Position numbers and translations under genes: made by a program. 64,000 nucleotides of DNA from Pararoseomonas baculiformis (GTDB taxonomy: Bacteria; Pseudomonadota; Alphaproteobacteria; Acetobacterales; Acetobacteraceae). Numbering within the stretch: the stretch's first letter is position 1; every line of letters starts with the position of its first letter. The notes beneath the pieces are model-generated. The model was not told the DNA's origin. It searched no databases and saw only the letters and a program-made list of their open reading frames with translations. Shown piece by piece: positions 41,264-50,093 of this stretch. The stretch covers positions 186,001 through 250,000 of the forward strand of contig NZ_JAGIZB010000004.1 of the NCBI RefSeq assembly GCF_017813395.1, written 5' to 3'.

Positions 41264-42705
41264 TCCGCCACGCCTCCCGGGGATGGCGGGACGGGGGCGG
41301 CCTCAAGGATCAGGGTGGCGGCCAGCCCAGGTGGAAGGCGGCCCGGATGGGCGTCGCCCAGGAACAATTCCCCGCCATGCAGCCCGGCCACGGCCCGCAC
41401 GAGGGACAGGCCCAGCCCGTAGCCCGGCGTGGCGCGGGCGCTGTCGGCGCGGAAGAAGCGTTCCCCGGCCCTCGCGCGGTCCGCGGGCCGCAGCCCCGGC
41501 CCCTCATCCGCGACCGTGATCCGAAGCCGGGTGCCCTCCGCCGCGGCGGAGAGGCGGATCCGCCCGCCGGCGGGGGAAAACTTGACCGCGTTGTCCAGCA
41601 GGTTGGCCACGGCCTGCAGGAGCAGGTCCCTGTCCCCGGTGATGAGCAGGGTGCCTGGCAGGTCCTGCTCCAGCACCACCCCGCGGCTTTCCGCGATGGC
41701 CTCGTACAGCTCCGCAGCATCCGCCAGCACGGGGGACAGGTCCAGCGTAGCGAAGGCGGCCCGCCGGGCGCCCGCCTCGGCCTCGGTGATCCGGAGAACG
41801 GCGTGGAAGATGCGGATCATGCCGTCCAGGTCGGCGATTCCCTGCTCGACAGCCCGGCGCATCGCCTCGGGGTCGGCCTCCAGCGCCTCCTCCAGCCTTC
41901 CGCGCGCGCGGGCGACCGGCGTGCGGAGGTCATGGGCAATGGCATCGGACACGCCGCGTATGCCGGCCATCAGCGTGCCGATCCGGTCCAGCATGGCGTT
42001 CATCGTCCGGCCCAGGCGGTCGAACTCATCGTCGCGGCCCGAGAGCGGGACGCGCTGCGTGAGGTCCCCGGCCGCGATGGCCGAGACGGTCTCGGCCGCC
42101 GGGCGCAGCATGTTCTGCAGGGCGCGGCGCAGCAGCACCGCACCGATCACGGCGAGAAGGCAGGCCACGCTGGCGGCCCATCCCAGGCCGCGTGCCAGAA
42201 GCTGGCGAAGGCGGAACCGCTCCTCCACGTCGCGCCCGACGATCAGGCGGTCACCATTCGAAAGATCGGCGCGGTAGAGCCTGGCCTCGGTCAGCGCGCC
42301 CTCCCGCATCAGCGGGGCACGAAGCCAGCGCAGCGCCTCGGCATCCGGAGAGGGGCCTTCCAGCTCCTCCGGCGTGGCCTGGAGGTTGCCGCCGAGGTGC
42401 CGCCCGGCGGAATCGGTCAGGCGGTAGAGATCCTGCGCATCCCCATCCCGGGCAAGGCGGAAGGCGATGCCGTCCAGCACACCCGCCCGCCCATCCTCCT
42501 CGAAACGGATGATGAGGGAAGCGACATCGGCGCGGATGGCGGCATCGGTCTGCCGGTCCAGCCCACCCGCCGTGTTCCACCAGACGATGCCGGAAAAGGC
42601 GACGCCGCCCAGCAGGAACATCACCGCGAAGAAGACGGCGATCCGGAAGCCGGCACTGTCCACCAGCCGGGGGACGGGCGCGCGGCGCATCTCCTCGGCC
42701 GGCAT
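41260..42705 (-). CDS. Two-component sensor histidine kinase (HAMP, HisKA, HATPase)
   Basis: A 481-residue kinase with transmembrane helices at about 20-42 and 173-192 enclosing a periplasmic sensor of about 130 residues, a HAMP domain (193-245), the phosphoacceptor His258 in AIAHDLRTPVARARG, N-box LLDNAVKFSPAGG, and G-boxes DEGPGL and YGLGLSLVRAVAGLHGG. It resembles the envelope-stress or metal/antimicrobial-sensing kinases paired with OmpR-type regulators. The upstream gene, 9 bp away, is that regulator. Confidence 0.92.
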   Translation of the reverse strand: MPAEEMRRAPVPRLVDSAGFRIAVFFAVMFLLGGVAFSGIVWWNTAGGLDRQTDAAIRADVASLIIRFEEDGRAGVLDGIAFRLARDGDAQDLYRLTDSAGRHLGGNLQATPEELEGPSPDAEALRWLRAPLMREGALTEARLYRADLSNGDRLIVGRDVEERFRLRQLLARGLGWAASVACLLAVIGAVLLRRALQNMLRPAAETVSAIAAGDLTQRVPLSGRDDEFDRLGRTMNAMLDRIGTLMAGIRGVSDAIAHDLRTPVARARGRLEEALEADPEAMRRAVEQGIADLDGMIRIFHAVLRITEAEAGARRAAFATLDLSPVLADAAELYEAIAESRGVVLEQDLPGTLLITGDRDLLLQAVANLLDNAVKFSPAGGRIRLSAAAEGTRLRITVADEGPGLRPADRARAGERFFRADSARATPGYGLGLSLVRAVAGLHGGELFLGDAHPGRLPPGLAATLILEAAPVPPSPGGVAE

Positions 42706-42714
42706 GGCGGGCCG

Positions 42715-43401
42715 CTAGGCCTGATCCTCCGCGCGGATCATGTAGCCGGCATTGCGCACCGTATGGATCAGCGGCTTGTCGAAGCCCCGGTCCAGCTTCT
42801 GGCGGAGGCGGGAGACATGCACGTCGATCACGTTGGTCTGCGGGTCGAAATGATAATCCCACACCTTCTCCAGCAGCATGGTGCGGGTGACGACCTGCCC
42901 CACATGGCGCATCAGGTGCTCCAGCAGGCGGAACTCGCGCGGCTGCACGTCGATCCGCTTGCCACCGCGGGTCACGGTGCGGGAGAGCAGGTCCAGCTCC
43001 AGGTCCGCGACGCGCAGGCGGGTGGCCGGCGCCTCGGAGGCCGGGCGGCGGCCCAGGGCCTCCACCCGCGCCAGCAGCTCGGCGAAGGCGAAGGGCTTGG
43101 TGAGGTAGTCGTCGCCGCCGGCCTTCAGGCCGCGCACCCGCTCATCCACCGCCGAGAGGGCGGTGAGAAAGAGGACCGGGGTCCGGTTTTCCTGCGCGCG
43201 CAGGGTCTCGACCAGGCGCAGCCCATCCACGCCGCCGGGCAGCATGCGGTCCAGCACCAGCAGGTCGAAGGGTTCCCCGGCGGCGGCGAAAAGGCCGTCC
43301 TTGCCGTTATCGCGGTGCTCCACGATGTGGCCGGCCTCGGTCAGACCCTTACGGACGAAACGGGCGACCTCAGGGTCGTCCTCAACAAGGAGGATACGCA
43401 C
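42715..43401 (-). CDS. OmpR-family response regulator
   Basis: The 228-residue regulator has a receiver domain (1-120) with Asp8-Asp9, phosphoacceptor Asp51 in LLVLDRMLPGG, Thr in LFLTALSAVDERV and Lys in YLTKPFAFAEL, and a winged-helix DNA-binding domain (about 130-225; VQPREFRLLEHLMRHVGQVVTR, IDVHVSRLRQKLDRG). It pairs with the kinase immediately downstream. It follows the HtrA gene after 104 bp that contain a GC hairpin. Confidence 0.93.
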   Translation of the reverse strand: MRILLVEDDPEVARFVRKGLTEAGHIVEHRDNGKDGLFAAAGEPFDLLVLDRMLPGGVDGLRLVETLRAQENRTPVLFLTALSAVDERVRGLKAGGDDYLTKPFAFAELLARVEALGRRPASEAPATRLRVADLELDLLSRTVTRGGKRIDVQPREFRLLEHLMRHVGQVVTRTMLLEKVWDYHFDPQTNVIDVHVSRLRQKLDRGFDKPLIHTVRNAGYMIRAEDQA

Positions 43402-43432
43402 GGCGCTTCCTAGCTCGCTTGGAAAATGGCGG

Positions 43433-43451
43433 CCGGGCCAGCCTGGCCCGG
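43433..43451 (-). repeat. Intercistronic palindrome between htrA-like and regulator genes
   Basis: CCGGGCCAG (43433-43441) and CTGGCCCGG (43443-43451) are perfect 9-bp arms around a single C. In RNA it would form a 7-bp stem with a 5-nt loop. No T-run follows on the minus strand, so partial termination, mRNA processing or a protein site are all possible. Confidence 0.5.
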
Positions 43452-43505
43452 TTTGATGCGGCCCATAGCGTCATGCCGGGGCGCCGGGCGCAAGGCGCGC
43501 ACGGC

Positions 43506-44603
43506 CTATTGCGGCGTGCCGGTGCCCGGCGGGCGCCGGCCGACCTGCACGTTGATGTCCTGCGCCCGCCCGTCCCGCAGCACGGAGAGGCGGACGCTCT
43601 GCCCCGGGGCGATCCCCGCGACGGTGCGGATGAGGGCGCGGGACGTCTCGACCCGGTCCCCGTTCAGCGCGGTCACGAGGTCACCCGGGCGCAGCCCGGC
43701 CCGGGCAGCCGGGGAGTTGCGCTCCACGCCCTGGATCTGCACGCCGCGGCGGCCGCGGGGCGCGTCGTTCCCCACGTCCTGGACCGCCACGCCCAGCCAG
43801 CCGCGCTCCACGCGCCCGTCGCGGCGGAGCTGCTCGATCACGCCGCGGGCGAGGTCCGAGGGGGTGGCGAAGCCGATGCCGGCGCTGGCGCCGGACGGCG
43901 AGTAGATGGCGGTGTTGATGCCGATCACCTCCCCCACCGTGTTGAAGAGCGGGCCGCCGGAGTTGCCGGGATTGATGGCCGCATCGGTCTGGATGAAGTC
44001 GTCGAAGGGCCCGGCGCCGATCTCGCGCCCGCGGGCCGAGACGATCCCGGTGGTGACCGTGCCGCCCAGGCCGAAGGGATTGCCCGCCGCCATCACCCAT
44101 TGGCCCACGCGCACGGGGCTGCTGCCCCAGGGCACGGCCGTCAGGGGCACACGGGATTCGATGCGCAGCAAGGCAAGGTCGGTCAGCTCATCCGTGCCCA
44201 CCACGCGCGCCGGATGCTCGCTGCCATCCTGCAGGGAGACGATGACGCGGGCAGCGGAGCCGACGACGTGGTTGTTGGTCACCACATAGCCGCTGGAATC
44301 GATGATGAAGCCGGAGCCGGCGCCCTGCACCTGCTGGCGGCCACCGCGCCGGTCGCGGAAATAGCGCTCGAAGGGGGTGCCGCGGAGCTCGGGCGGGATC
44401 TGCGTGGTCTGCTCGCCCGTGACGGCGATGTTCACCACCGCCGGCAGCACGGCCTGGGCCAGGTCGGCGAAATCCGGCAGCACGGTGAAGCGCGTGCCCG
44501 GGGCGGCGGACTGGGCCTGGGCTTCCAGAGGGGCGCAGCCTGGCGCGGCGGCGAGGGCCGCGAAACCGAGGATGGCGGCGCGGCGAGGCAAGGGCTGACG
44601 CAT
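43506..44603 (-). CDS. HtrA/DegP-like trypsin-family serine protease with one PDZ domain
   Basis: A 365-residue exported protease. The N-terminal signal covers about residues 1-31 (ILGFAALAAAPGC...AQAQSA). The triad is His112 (VTNNHVVGSA), Asp142 (LTDLALL) and Ser215 (NPGNSGGPLF). One PDZ domain occupies about 258-355 (GWLGVAVQDV, SPAARAGLRPGDLVTALNG). A single PDZ and a secreted rather than anchored form resemble DegQ/HhoA variants. It degrades or refolds misfolded periplasmic proteins. It is the first gene of the htrA-regulator-kinase-MFS operon, with a perfect palindrome upstream. Confidence 0.9.
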   Translation of the reverse strand: MRQPLPRRAAILGFAALAAAPGCAPLEAQAQSAAPGTRFTVLPDFADLAQAVLPAVVNIAVTGEQTTQIPPELRGTPFERYFRDRRGGRQQVQGAGSGFIIDSSGYVVTNNHVVGSAARVIVSLQDGSEHPARVVGTDELTDLALLRIESRVPLTAVPWGSSPVRVGQWVMAAGNPFGLGGTVTTGIVSARGREIGAGPFDDFIQTDAAINPGNSGGPLFNTVGEVIGINTAIYSPSGASAGIGFATPSDLARGVIEQLRRDGRVERGWLGVAVQDVGNDAPRGRRGVQIQGVERNSPAARAGLRPGDLVTALNGDRVETSRALIRTVAGIAPGQSVRLSVLRDGRAQDINVQVGRRPPGTGTPQ

Positions 44604-44641
44604 GGGGGGTGGGGGCTCTCCGGCGACTCGGGAGGACAGGT

Positions 44642-44657
44642 CCTCTCTATAGAGAGG
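44642..44657. promoter_or_regulatory. Perfect 16-bp palindrome upstream of the HtrA gene
   Basis: CCTCTCTATAGAGAGG is an uninterrupted palindrome with an AT-rich centre, 39-54 bp before the htrA-like ATG. Having no loop, it is better read as a binding site for a dimeric regulator than as an RNA hairpin. The response regulator of the same operon is a candidate, although OmpR-type proteins often bind direct repeats. Confidence 0.5.
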
Positions 44658-44661
44658 GAAC

Positions 44662-44703
44662 GATCCATCCCGGTTCAAGGCATCATGCACCCTGGGATGG
44701 ATC
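44662..44703 (-). terminator. Inverted repeat spanning the hrpB stop codon
   Basis: GATCCATCCC (44662-44671) and GGGATGGATC (44694-44703) are perfect 10-bp arms with a 22-nt loop that contains the hrpB stop (44683-44685). On the minus strand it could reduce readthrough from hrpB into the htrA-like operon. Confidence 0.45.
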
Positions 44704-47121
44704 CTCGGGCCAGGCGTGCTTCGGATAACGGCCCCGCATTTCCCGCCTTACCTCCGCCCAGCCACCGCGCCAGAAGCCCCCGAGATCGGAGGTGACGGCG
44801 ATCGGGCGCCCTGCCGGGGACAGGAGGGAGACCTGCAGGGGGATGCGCCCGCCCATCAGGGGCGGGGTGGCGGCCAGGCCGAAGAGATGCTGCGCCCGGG
44901 CCTCCAGGGCCGGCACCTCGCGGTCATAGTCGATCATGGCGCTGCGATCCCCGGGCAGCTCCACCCGGGGCGGCAGCTCCGCGTCCAGGCGGCGCTGGGA
45001 TTCCCAGGGCACCAGGCCCCGCAGGATCGCCACCGCATCGAGCGAACGCAGCTCGGACAGCTTCGATAGGCCGTTCAGGTAGGGCGCCAGCCATTCCGCC
45101 GCCCCCGCTGCCAGGGCGGCGTCCGAGACATCCGGCCAGGGCGCGCCTTCCGTTGCCTGGGCCCAGCGAAGGCGGGCGCGGAGCTGGGTGGCCGCCTTGG
45201 TCCAGTCCAGGTCCCGGAAGCCGCGGCTGGCGGCGGCGCGGGCCAGGGCCTCGGCAACGGCGGCCGGGTCGGCATGGGGAAGGGTGGCTTCCTCCAGCAC
45301 CAGCGGGCCGAAGCGGAGCCGCCTGCGGGCCACCACGGCATTGGCGCGGGCGTCGAACTCCGTCACCTCTTCGCGCAGGAAGCGCTCGGGGAAGCGGGCC
45401 TCCAGCATGGCGCGGTCCAGCGGGGCGGCCATGCGGATGCGGGCCTCGGTGCCCGCCAGCTCCAGCGCCGCCACGGCCAGCAGCTGGGCCTTGCGCAGCG
45501 GATCGGTGGCGGAGAGCCGCGCCCCCTGGCCCGAGGCGAGGCGGAAGGCGCCATCCATGTTGCCGCGCTTGGCCGCGATGCGGTCCGGGAAGCCGGCGGC
45601 GAGGAGGGCCGCGGGATCGCCCTCGGGCGGCGTGCGCTCGGGGATGGAGAGGCGGCGGCGATGGAGCTGCGCGGTGCGGCGGATGCGCTGGACCGTTGCC
45701 CGGTCCGCCTCCGGATGGTCGCCGCCCTGTAGAAGCTCCAGGCGCATATGGAGGTCGGCCGGGGCCTCCCGGTTGCGGATGGGATCGCGCTCCTCCAGCA
45801 GGGCCGCGAGGTCGGCGGCCAGCGCCCCCTCCCCCGGCGTGCGGGTCTCCACCATCACCCGGGCCAGGCGGGGATGGGCGCCGAGCCGTGCCATGCGGCG
45901 GCCCGTGGGGGTGATGCGGCCCTGCTGGTCCAGCGCATCCAGCTCCTGCAGCAGCGTGCGGGCGGCAGCCAGGGCGCCTTCCGGCGGCGGGTCCAGGAAG
46001 GGCAGCGCGCGCGGCTCGGCGCCCCAGGCGGCGCAATCGAGCGCCAGGCCGGACAGTTCCGCCTCCAGCATCTCGGGCCGGTCGGCCAGGGGCAGGCCGC
46101 GATGCAGCGCCTCGGTCCAGAGGCGGATGGCGACCCCCGGCTCGGTGCGGCCGGCGCGGCCGGCGCGCTGCTCGGCGGCGGCGCGGGAGATGCGGACCGT
46201 GGCGAGGCGGGTGAGGCCCGTGGCGGCATCCAGCCGGGGCGCGCGGCGGAAGCCGCCATCCACCACGATCCGCACGCCGGGCACGGTCAGCGAGGTCTCG
46301 GCGATGGAGGTGGCGAGCACCACCTTGCGGCGGCCGGAAGGGTTCAGCGCCCGGTCCTGCTCGGCCGGCGGCATCTCGCCATGCAGGGGCAGCACCTCGG
46401 CATCCACGCCGCCCAGCCGCTCGGCCGTGCGGCGGATCTCGCCCCAGCCGGGCAGAAAGGCCAGCACGTCGCCGGGATGGGCGCGCAGCGCCTCCCGGAT
46501 CGCCGCCGCCATGGCCTCGGGCAGGTCGCGTGGTTCCTTGATGTCGCGCGGGCGGTGATGGATGGCGACGGGATAGGCGCGGCCCGCGCTCTCGATCACG
46601 GGTGCATCGAGCAGGGTGGCGAAGCCGCCGGCATCAAGCGTGGCGGACATGGCCACCAACCGCAGTTCCGGCCGCAATTCCCGCTGCAGGTCGAGGCAGA
46701 GGGCGAGGCCGAGATCGGTGTCCAGATGCCGCTCATGCGCCTCGTCGAACAGCACGGCGCAGACGCCATCCAGCCCCGGGTCGGATTGCAGGCGCCGGAC
46801 CAGCAGGCCTTCGGTCACCACCTCCACCCGCGTGCGGTCCGAAGTCGCGCGATCCAGCCTTGTGGAAAGGCCGACCAGCCCGCCCGGCACCCCTTCCCCG
46901 GCCAGGTCGGCCATGCGGCGCGCGGCGGCGCGGGCGGCAACCCGGCGGGGCTCCAGCACCAGGATCTTCCCCGTCGCCCAGGGCTCCTCCAGCAGGGTCA
47001 GGGGCACGATGGTGGTCTTGCCTGCGCCGGGCGGGGCGACGAGCACGGCGTTGGAGCGCACCCGCAGGGCGGCGAGGAGGGCCGGCAGGGCCTCGTTGAC
47101 CGGAAGTTCGGGCAGGATCAT
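44683..47121 (-). CDS. hrpB: ATP-dependent helicase HrpB
   Basis: The 812-residue DEAH-box helicase has Walker A VAPPGAGKTTIVPLTLLEE, DEAH in CAVLFDEAHERHLDTDLGLAL, motif III MSATLD, VLPLHGEMPPAEQ, VVLATSIAETSLTVPGVRIVVDGG and RISRAAAEQRAGRAGRTEPG, then the HrpB-specific C-terminal region (RLDAELPPRVELPGDRSAMIDYDRE, PLQVSLLSPAGRPIAVTSDLGGFWRGGWAEVRREMRGRYPKHAWPEDP in pieces). Its physiological RNA target is poorly known. The ATG at 47121 (MILPELPVN) is preferred over an upstream start. It is divergent from the second HWE kinase with a 175-bp gap in which no recognised motif was found. Confidence 0.93.
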   Translation of the reverse strand: MILPELPVNEALPALLAALRVRSNAVLVAPPGAGKTTIVPLTLLEEPWATGKILVLEPRRVAARAAARRMADLAGEGVPGGLVGLSTRLDRATSDRTRVEVVTEGLLVRRLQSDPGLDGVCAVLFDEAHERHLDTDLGLALCLDLQRELRPELRLVAMSATLDAGGFATLLDAPVIESAGRAYPVAIHHRPRDIKEPRDLPEAMAAAIREALRAHPGDVLAFLPGWGEIRRTAERLGGVDAEVLPLHGEMPPAEQDRALNPSGRRKVVLATSIAETSLTVPGVRIVVDGGFRRAPRLDAATGLTRLATVRISRAAAEQRAGRAGRTEPGVAIRLWTEALHRGLPLADRPEMLEAELSGLALDCAAWGAEPRALPFLDPPPEGALAAARTLLQELDALDQQGRITPTGRRMARLGAHPRLARVMVETRTPGEGALAADLAALLEERDPIRNREAPADLHMRLELLQGGDHPEADRATVQRIRRTAQLHRRRLSIPERTPPEGDPAALLAAGFPDRIAAKRGNMDGAFRLASGQGARLSATDPLRKAQLLAVAALELAGTEARIRMAAPLDRAMLEARFPERFLREEVTEFDARANAVVARRRLRFGPLVLEEATLPHADPAAVAEALARAAASRGFRDLDWTKAATQLRARLRWAQATEGAPWPDVSDAALAAGAAEWLAPYLNGLSKLSELRSLDAVAILRGLVPWESQRRLDAELPPRVELPGDRSAMIDYDREVPALEARAQHLFGLAATPPLMGGRIPLQVSLLSPAGRPIAVTSDLGGFWRGGWAEVRREMRGRYPKHAWPEDPSQGA

Positions 47122-47296
47122 CGCGGCGCGTGTCGGGGCAGGAGCGCGGGTTGTCAAACCGCGATCCGCCGGATCACCGGGCCGGGGTCACGATGGTGGC
47201 AGGGCGTCCCCCGCGCGGCGCTGCTTCGGTGACAAGCGCGGCCCGGCGTTCTATGCCGGTGGAACATGCCTATGTCCGAGGCTTCGGCCGGTCCCG

Positions 47297-49027
47297 ATGG
47301 ATTCCAGCACAGCCAGGGTTGAGGGCGCGACGCGGGACGCCGCGCCGCGACACGCCCAGCGTGCCGAATGGTCGGTGCGGACACGCCTCGTCGTCCTTGC
47401 CCTCTCGGTCGCGCTGCCTGCGGCCCTGGCGCTGGGGCTGGCGGCGCTGGAAGGCTGGCACGGCGCGCGGGAACGGACGGATGCCGCGCTCCGCGCCCGC
47501 ACCGAGGCACTCTCCGCCGCCATCGTCCGCGAGCTGGCGACGGTGCGGGGGACGCTGGAGGCGCTCGCCGCCTCGCCTGCCCTCGCGGAAGGGCGGCTCG
47601 ATATCTTCCGCGAGCAGATCGGGCGCACGCCCCGGCCGGCCGGGGCAAGGATCATGCTGGCGGCGACGGATGGCCGCCTGATCCTCAGTTCCGAGCACCC
47701 GCTGGGCACGCCCCTGCCACCCCGCGTCGATCCCGAACTGACGAGGCGTGTCATGCAGACCGGGAAGGCGGAGGTTTCCAACCTGGATCGCGGGCCGATC
47801 TCCCGGGAATACATCGTGGGGGTCTATGTTCCCGTGCGGGGCACGGACGGACAGGCGCTCTACGACCTCAGCATGAACCTGCGGGCATCCTCGCTCGACC
47901 GCGTACTGACCGAGCAGCGGCTGCCCGATACCTGGCGCGCGGCGCTGCTGGATGGGCGCGGGCTGGTGGTCGCGCGCACCCATGACTCCGGCACCCTCAT
48001 CGGGCGCCAGGCGACGCCCCTCACCATGGCGGCGATCGCGGCCGAAGCCTCCCCCTTCGAGACCGTCTCGCATGAGGGCATGCCGGCACGCGGCGTCCAG
48101 GCAGAGGTGCCGGGAACCCACTGGCGCGTCGTGGTGGTGGTCCCGCTGGAGGAGATCGCGGCACCGCTCCATGCGGGCCTTCTCGCCGCCATGGCCACCG
48201 GGGGCGGGCTGCTCCTGCTGGGGCTGGGCGGCGCAGCCTGGCAGGGGCGGCGGATCGCGCTGGCCTTCTCGGCGCTCGCCAAGGGGGCAGCGGCGCTCGG
48301 CCGCGGCGAGGAACCGGTCCGGCCGCCGCCCGGCGTTGCGGAGGCGAGCCGCGTGGGCGCGGCGCTGTCCGATGCGGCGGCAGCCCTGGCCGGCCGCGAG
48401 GCGGAGCGGGCCGATGCCGATCGCCGCCAGGCCCTGCTCATCGGTGAGCTGAACCACCGGGTGAAGAACACCCTGGCCACCGTCCAGGCCATCGCCGCCC
48501 AGACCCTGCGGGGAGAAGGACGGGATCCCGCCCAGTCCTATGCCGATCTCGACCAGCGCCTACGGGCCCTGGCCCGCGCGCATGACCTGCTGGTGGCCCG
48601 CACCTGGGCCGACACGCCCCTGCCCAGCGTCGTCAGGGCGGCCCTCGCCCCCTGGACGGAGACAGGCCGCGTGACGGTGGCGTGCAGCTGCGCCGGGGTG
48701 TTCCCCGCCCTGCGCGCCGCCCAGGCCCAAGCGCTGGTGCTGGCGCTGCACGAACTGGCGACCAATGCGGCGAAATACGGCGCCCTCTCCCGCCCGGAAG
48801 GGCTGGTGACGGTCGGCTGCACCACCGAAGCGGGCGTGGCGTGGGTGGAATGGACCGAACGGGGCGGCCCGCCGGTCGAGGCGGCGCCGGTACGGCGCGG
48901 CTTCGGCACGCGGCTGCTCGAGCGCGCATTGCCGCGGGAGATGGGGCCGGGCTCGCTTGTCACCTTCGATTTCCGGCGCGAGGGGCTGCGGGCCGAGATC
49001 CGGATCGGAGGCGGGGCGGCGGGATAG
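47297..49027 (+). CDS. HWE-family sensor histidine kinase with extracytoplasmic dCACHE-like sensor
   Basis: A 576-residue kinase with an N-terminal helix (about 27-47), an extracytoplasmic dCACHE-type region (about 48-285; LDIFREQIGRTPRPAGARIML, DGRLILSSEHPLGTPLPPR), a second helix (about 290-315) and an HWE kinase core. The phosphoacceptor is His387 in GELNHRVKNTLATVQAIAAQT; the N-box is LHELATNAAKYGALSRPEG and W-V-E-W-T-E follows. Architecture parallels the first HWE kinase but without a PAS domain. No response regulator is adjacent. The ATG at 47297 is chosen as the first Met giving the membrane segment near the N-terminus. Confidence 0.85.
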   Translation: MDSSTARVEGATRDAAPRHAQRAEWSVRTRLVVLALSVALPAALALGLAALEGWHGARERTDAALRARTEALSAAIVRELATVRGTLEALAASPALAEGRLDIFREQIGRTPRPAGARIMLAATDGRLILSSEHPLGTPLPPRVDPELTRRVMQTGKAEVSNLDRGPISREYIVGVYVPVRGTDGQALYDLSMNLRASSLDRVLTEQRLPDTWRAALLDGRGLVVARTHDSGTLIGRQATPLTMAAIAAEASPFETVSHEGMPARGVQAEVPGTHWRVVVVVPLEEIAAPLHAGLLAAMATGGGLLLLGLGGAAWQGRRIALAFSALAKGAAALGRGEEPVRPPPGVAEASRVGAALSDAAAALAGREAERADADRRQALLIGELNHRVKNTLATVQAIAAQTLRGEGRDPAQSYADLDQRLRALARAHDLLVARTWADTPLPSVVRAALAPWTETGRVTVACSCAGVFPALRAAQAQALVLALHELATNAAKYGALSRPEGLVTVGCTTEAGVAWVEWTERGGPPVEAAPVRRGFGTRLLERALPREMGPGSLVTFDFRREGLRAEIRIGGGAAG

Positions 49028-49101
49028 GCGCCCTCGGCCCACCCCTGGGCAGCGGCCAGGGCAGGCCCCAACTGCCGTCCGGTATTGGAAAGGACACCTT
49101 C

Positions 49102-50052
49102 ATGCAGAAGCGCCCGCTCGGCCGTTCCGGCCTGGAGATCGCGCCCCTCGTCTTCGGCGGCAATGTCTTCGGCTGGACCATCGACGAGGCAACGAGCTTC
49201 TCCCTTCTCGACGCCTTCGTCGATGCCGGGCTGAACGCGATCGACACGGCGGATGTCTATTCCCGCTGGGCGCCGGGAAACCAGGGCGGGGAATCCGAGA
49301 CGATCATCGGCAACTGGCTTCGCGCCCATCCGGGCAAGCGGGACAAGGTGCTGATCCTCACCAAGGTCGGTTCCGACATGGGCCAGGGGCACAAGGACCT
49401 CTCGGCGGCATGGATCGAGAGGGCGGTGGAGGATTCGCTGCGCCGGCTGAACACCGACGTCATCGACCTCTACCAGTCCCACTGGCCCGATCCGAACACG
49501 CCGCAGGAGGAAACGCTGCGGGCCTATGACAGGCTCCTGAAGGCGGGGAAGGTCCGGGCCATCGGCACCTCCAACTACGATGCCGCGCTGCTGGAGGAAT
49601 CGCTGCGGGTGGCGGAGGAGAAGGGCCTGCCGCGCTACGAATCCCTGCAGCCGCAATACAACCTCTATGACCGCTCCGGCTTCGATGGCGCGCTGCGCGA
49701 CCTGGCGATGCGGGAGGGGATCGGCGTGATCACATACTATTCCCTCGCTTCCGGCTTCCTCTCGGGCAAGTACCGCTCGAAGGAGGATCTCTCGAAGAGC
49801 CCGCGCGGCAAGGGCGTGGAGAAATACCTGGACGCGCGTGGCATGCGGATCCTGCAGGCGCTGGACGAGGTTTCGGCCCGGCTGGGCGCCAGGCCGGCGG
49901 AGGTGGCCCTGGCCTGGGTCATCGCGCGGGAGGGCGTGACGGCGCCGATCGCCAGCGCGACGAGCCTGGAGCAGCTGCGGAGCCTGGTGAAGGCCGTGCA
50001 CCTCACCCTGTCGGCGGAGGATGTCGCGGCGCTGGACCAGGCCAGCGCCTGA
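49102..50052 (+). CDS. Aldo/keto reductase
   Basis: The 316-residue (beta/alpha)8 oxidoreductase has RPLGRSGLEIAPLVFGGNVFG, AIDTADVYSRW (catalytic Asp and Tyr), VLILTKVGSDMG (Lys), DLYQSHWPDPNTPQEETLRAYD (the usual His is in QSHWPD), GTSNYDAALLEESL and a C-terminal NADP-binding WVIAREGVTAPIASATSLEQL. This fits the AKR group that includes sugar aldehyde reductases. The physiological substrate cannot be told. It lies 74 bp after the HWE kinase and 41 bp before the dsbD-like gene. Confidence 0.88.
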   Translation: MQKRPLGRSGLEIAPLVFGGNVFGWTIDEATSFSLLDAFVDAGLNAIDTADVYSRWAPGNQGGESETIIGNWLRAHPGKRDKVLILTKVGSDMGQGHKDLSAAWIERAVEDSLRRLNTDVIDLYQSHWPDPNTPQEETLRAYDRLLKAGKVRAIGTSNYDAALLEESLRVAEEKGLPRYESLQPQYNLYDRSGFDGALRDLAMREGIGVITYYSLASGFLSGKYRSKEDLSKSPRGKGVEKYLDARGMRILQALDEVSARLGARPAEVALAWVIAREGVTAPIASATSLEQLRSLVKAVHLTLSAEDVAALDQASA

Positions 50053-50093
50053 TCTTGTTGCGGGAGGTGGCGCATCGGGCCTATGCCGCGCCG

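Noticed and set aside
40074-41306. Alternative minus-strand frame of 410 codons over the MFS gene
   Set aside because: The overlapping frame 40133-41263 encodes 12 membrane helices and is coupled to the kinase stop; the other frame is Arg/Gly-rich without helices.
47257-47296. GGAAC near 47262 as a possible sigma EcfG -35 element before the second HWE kinase
   Set aside because: No CGTT at the required spacing of 16-17 bp.
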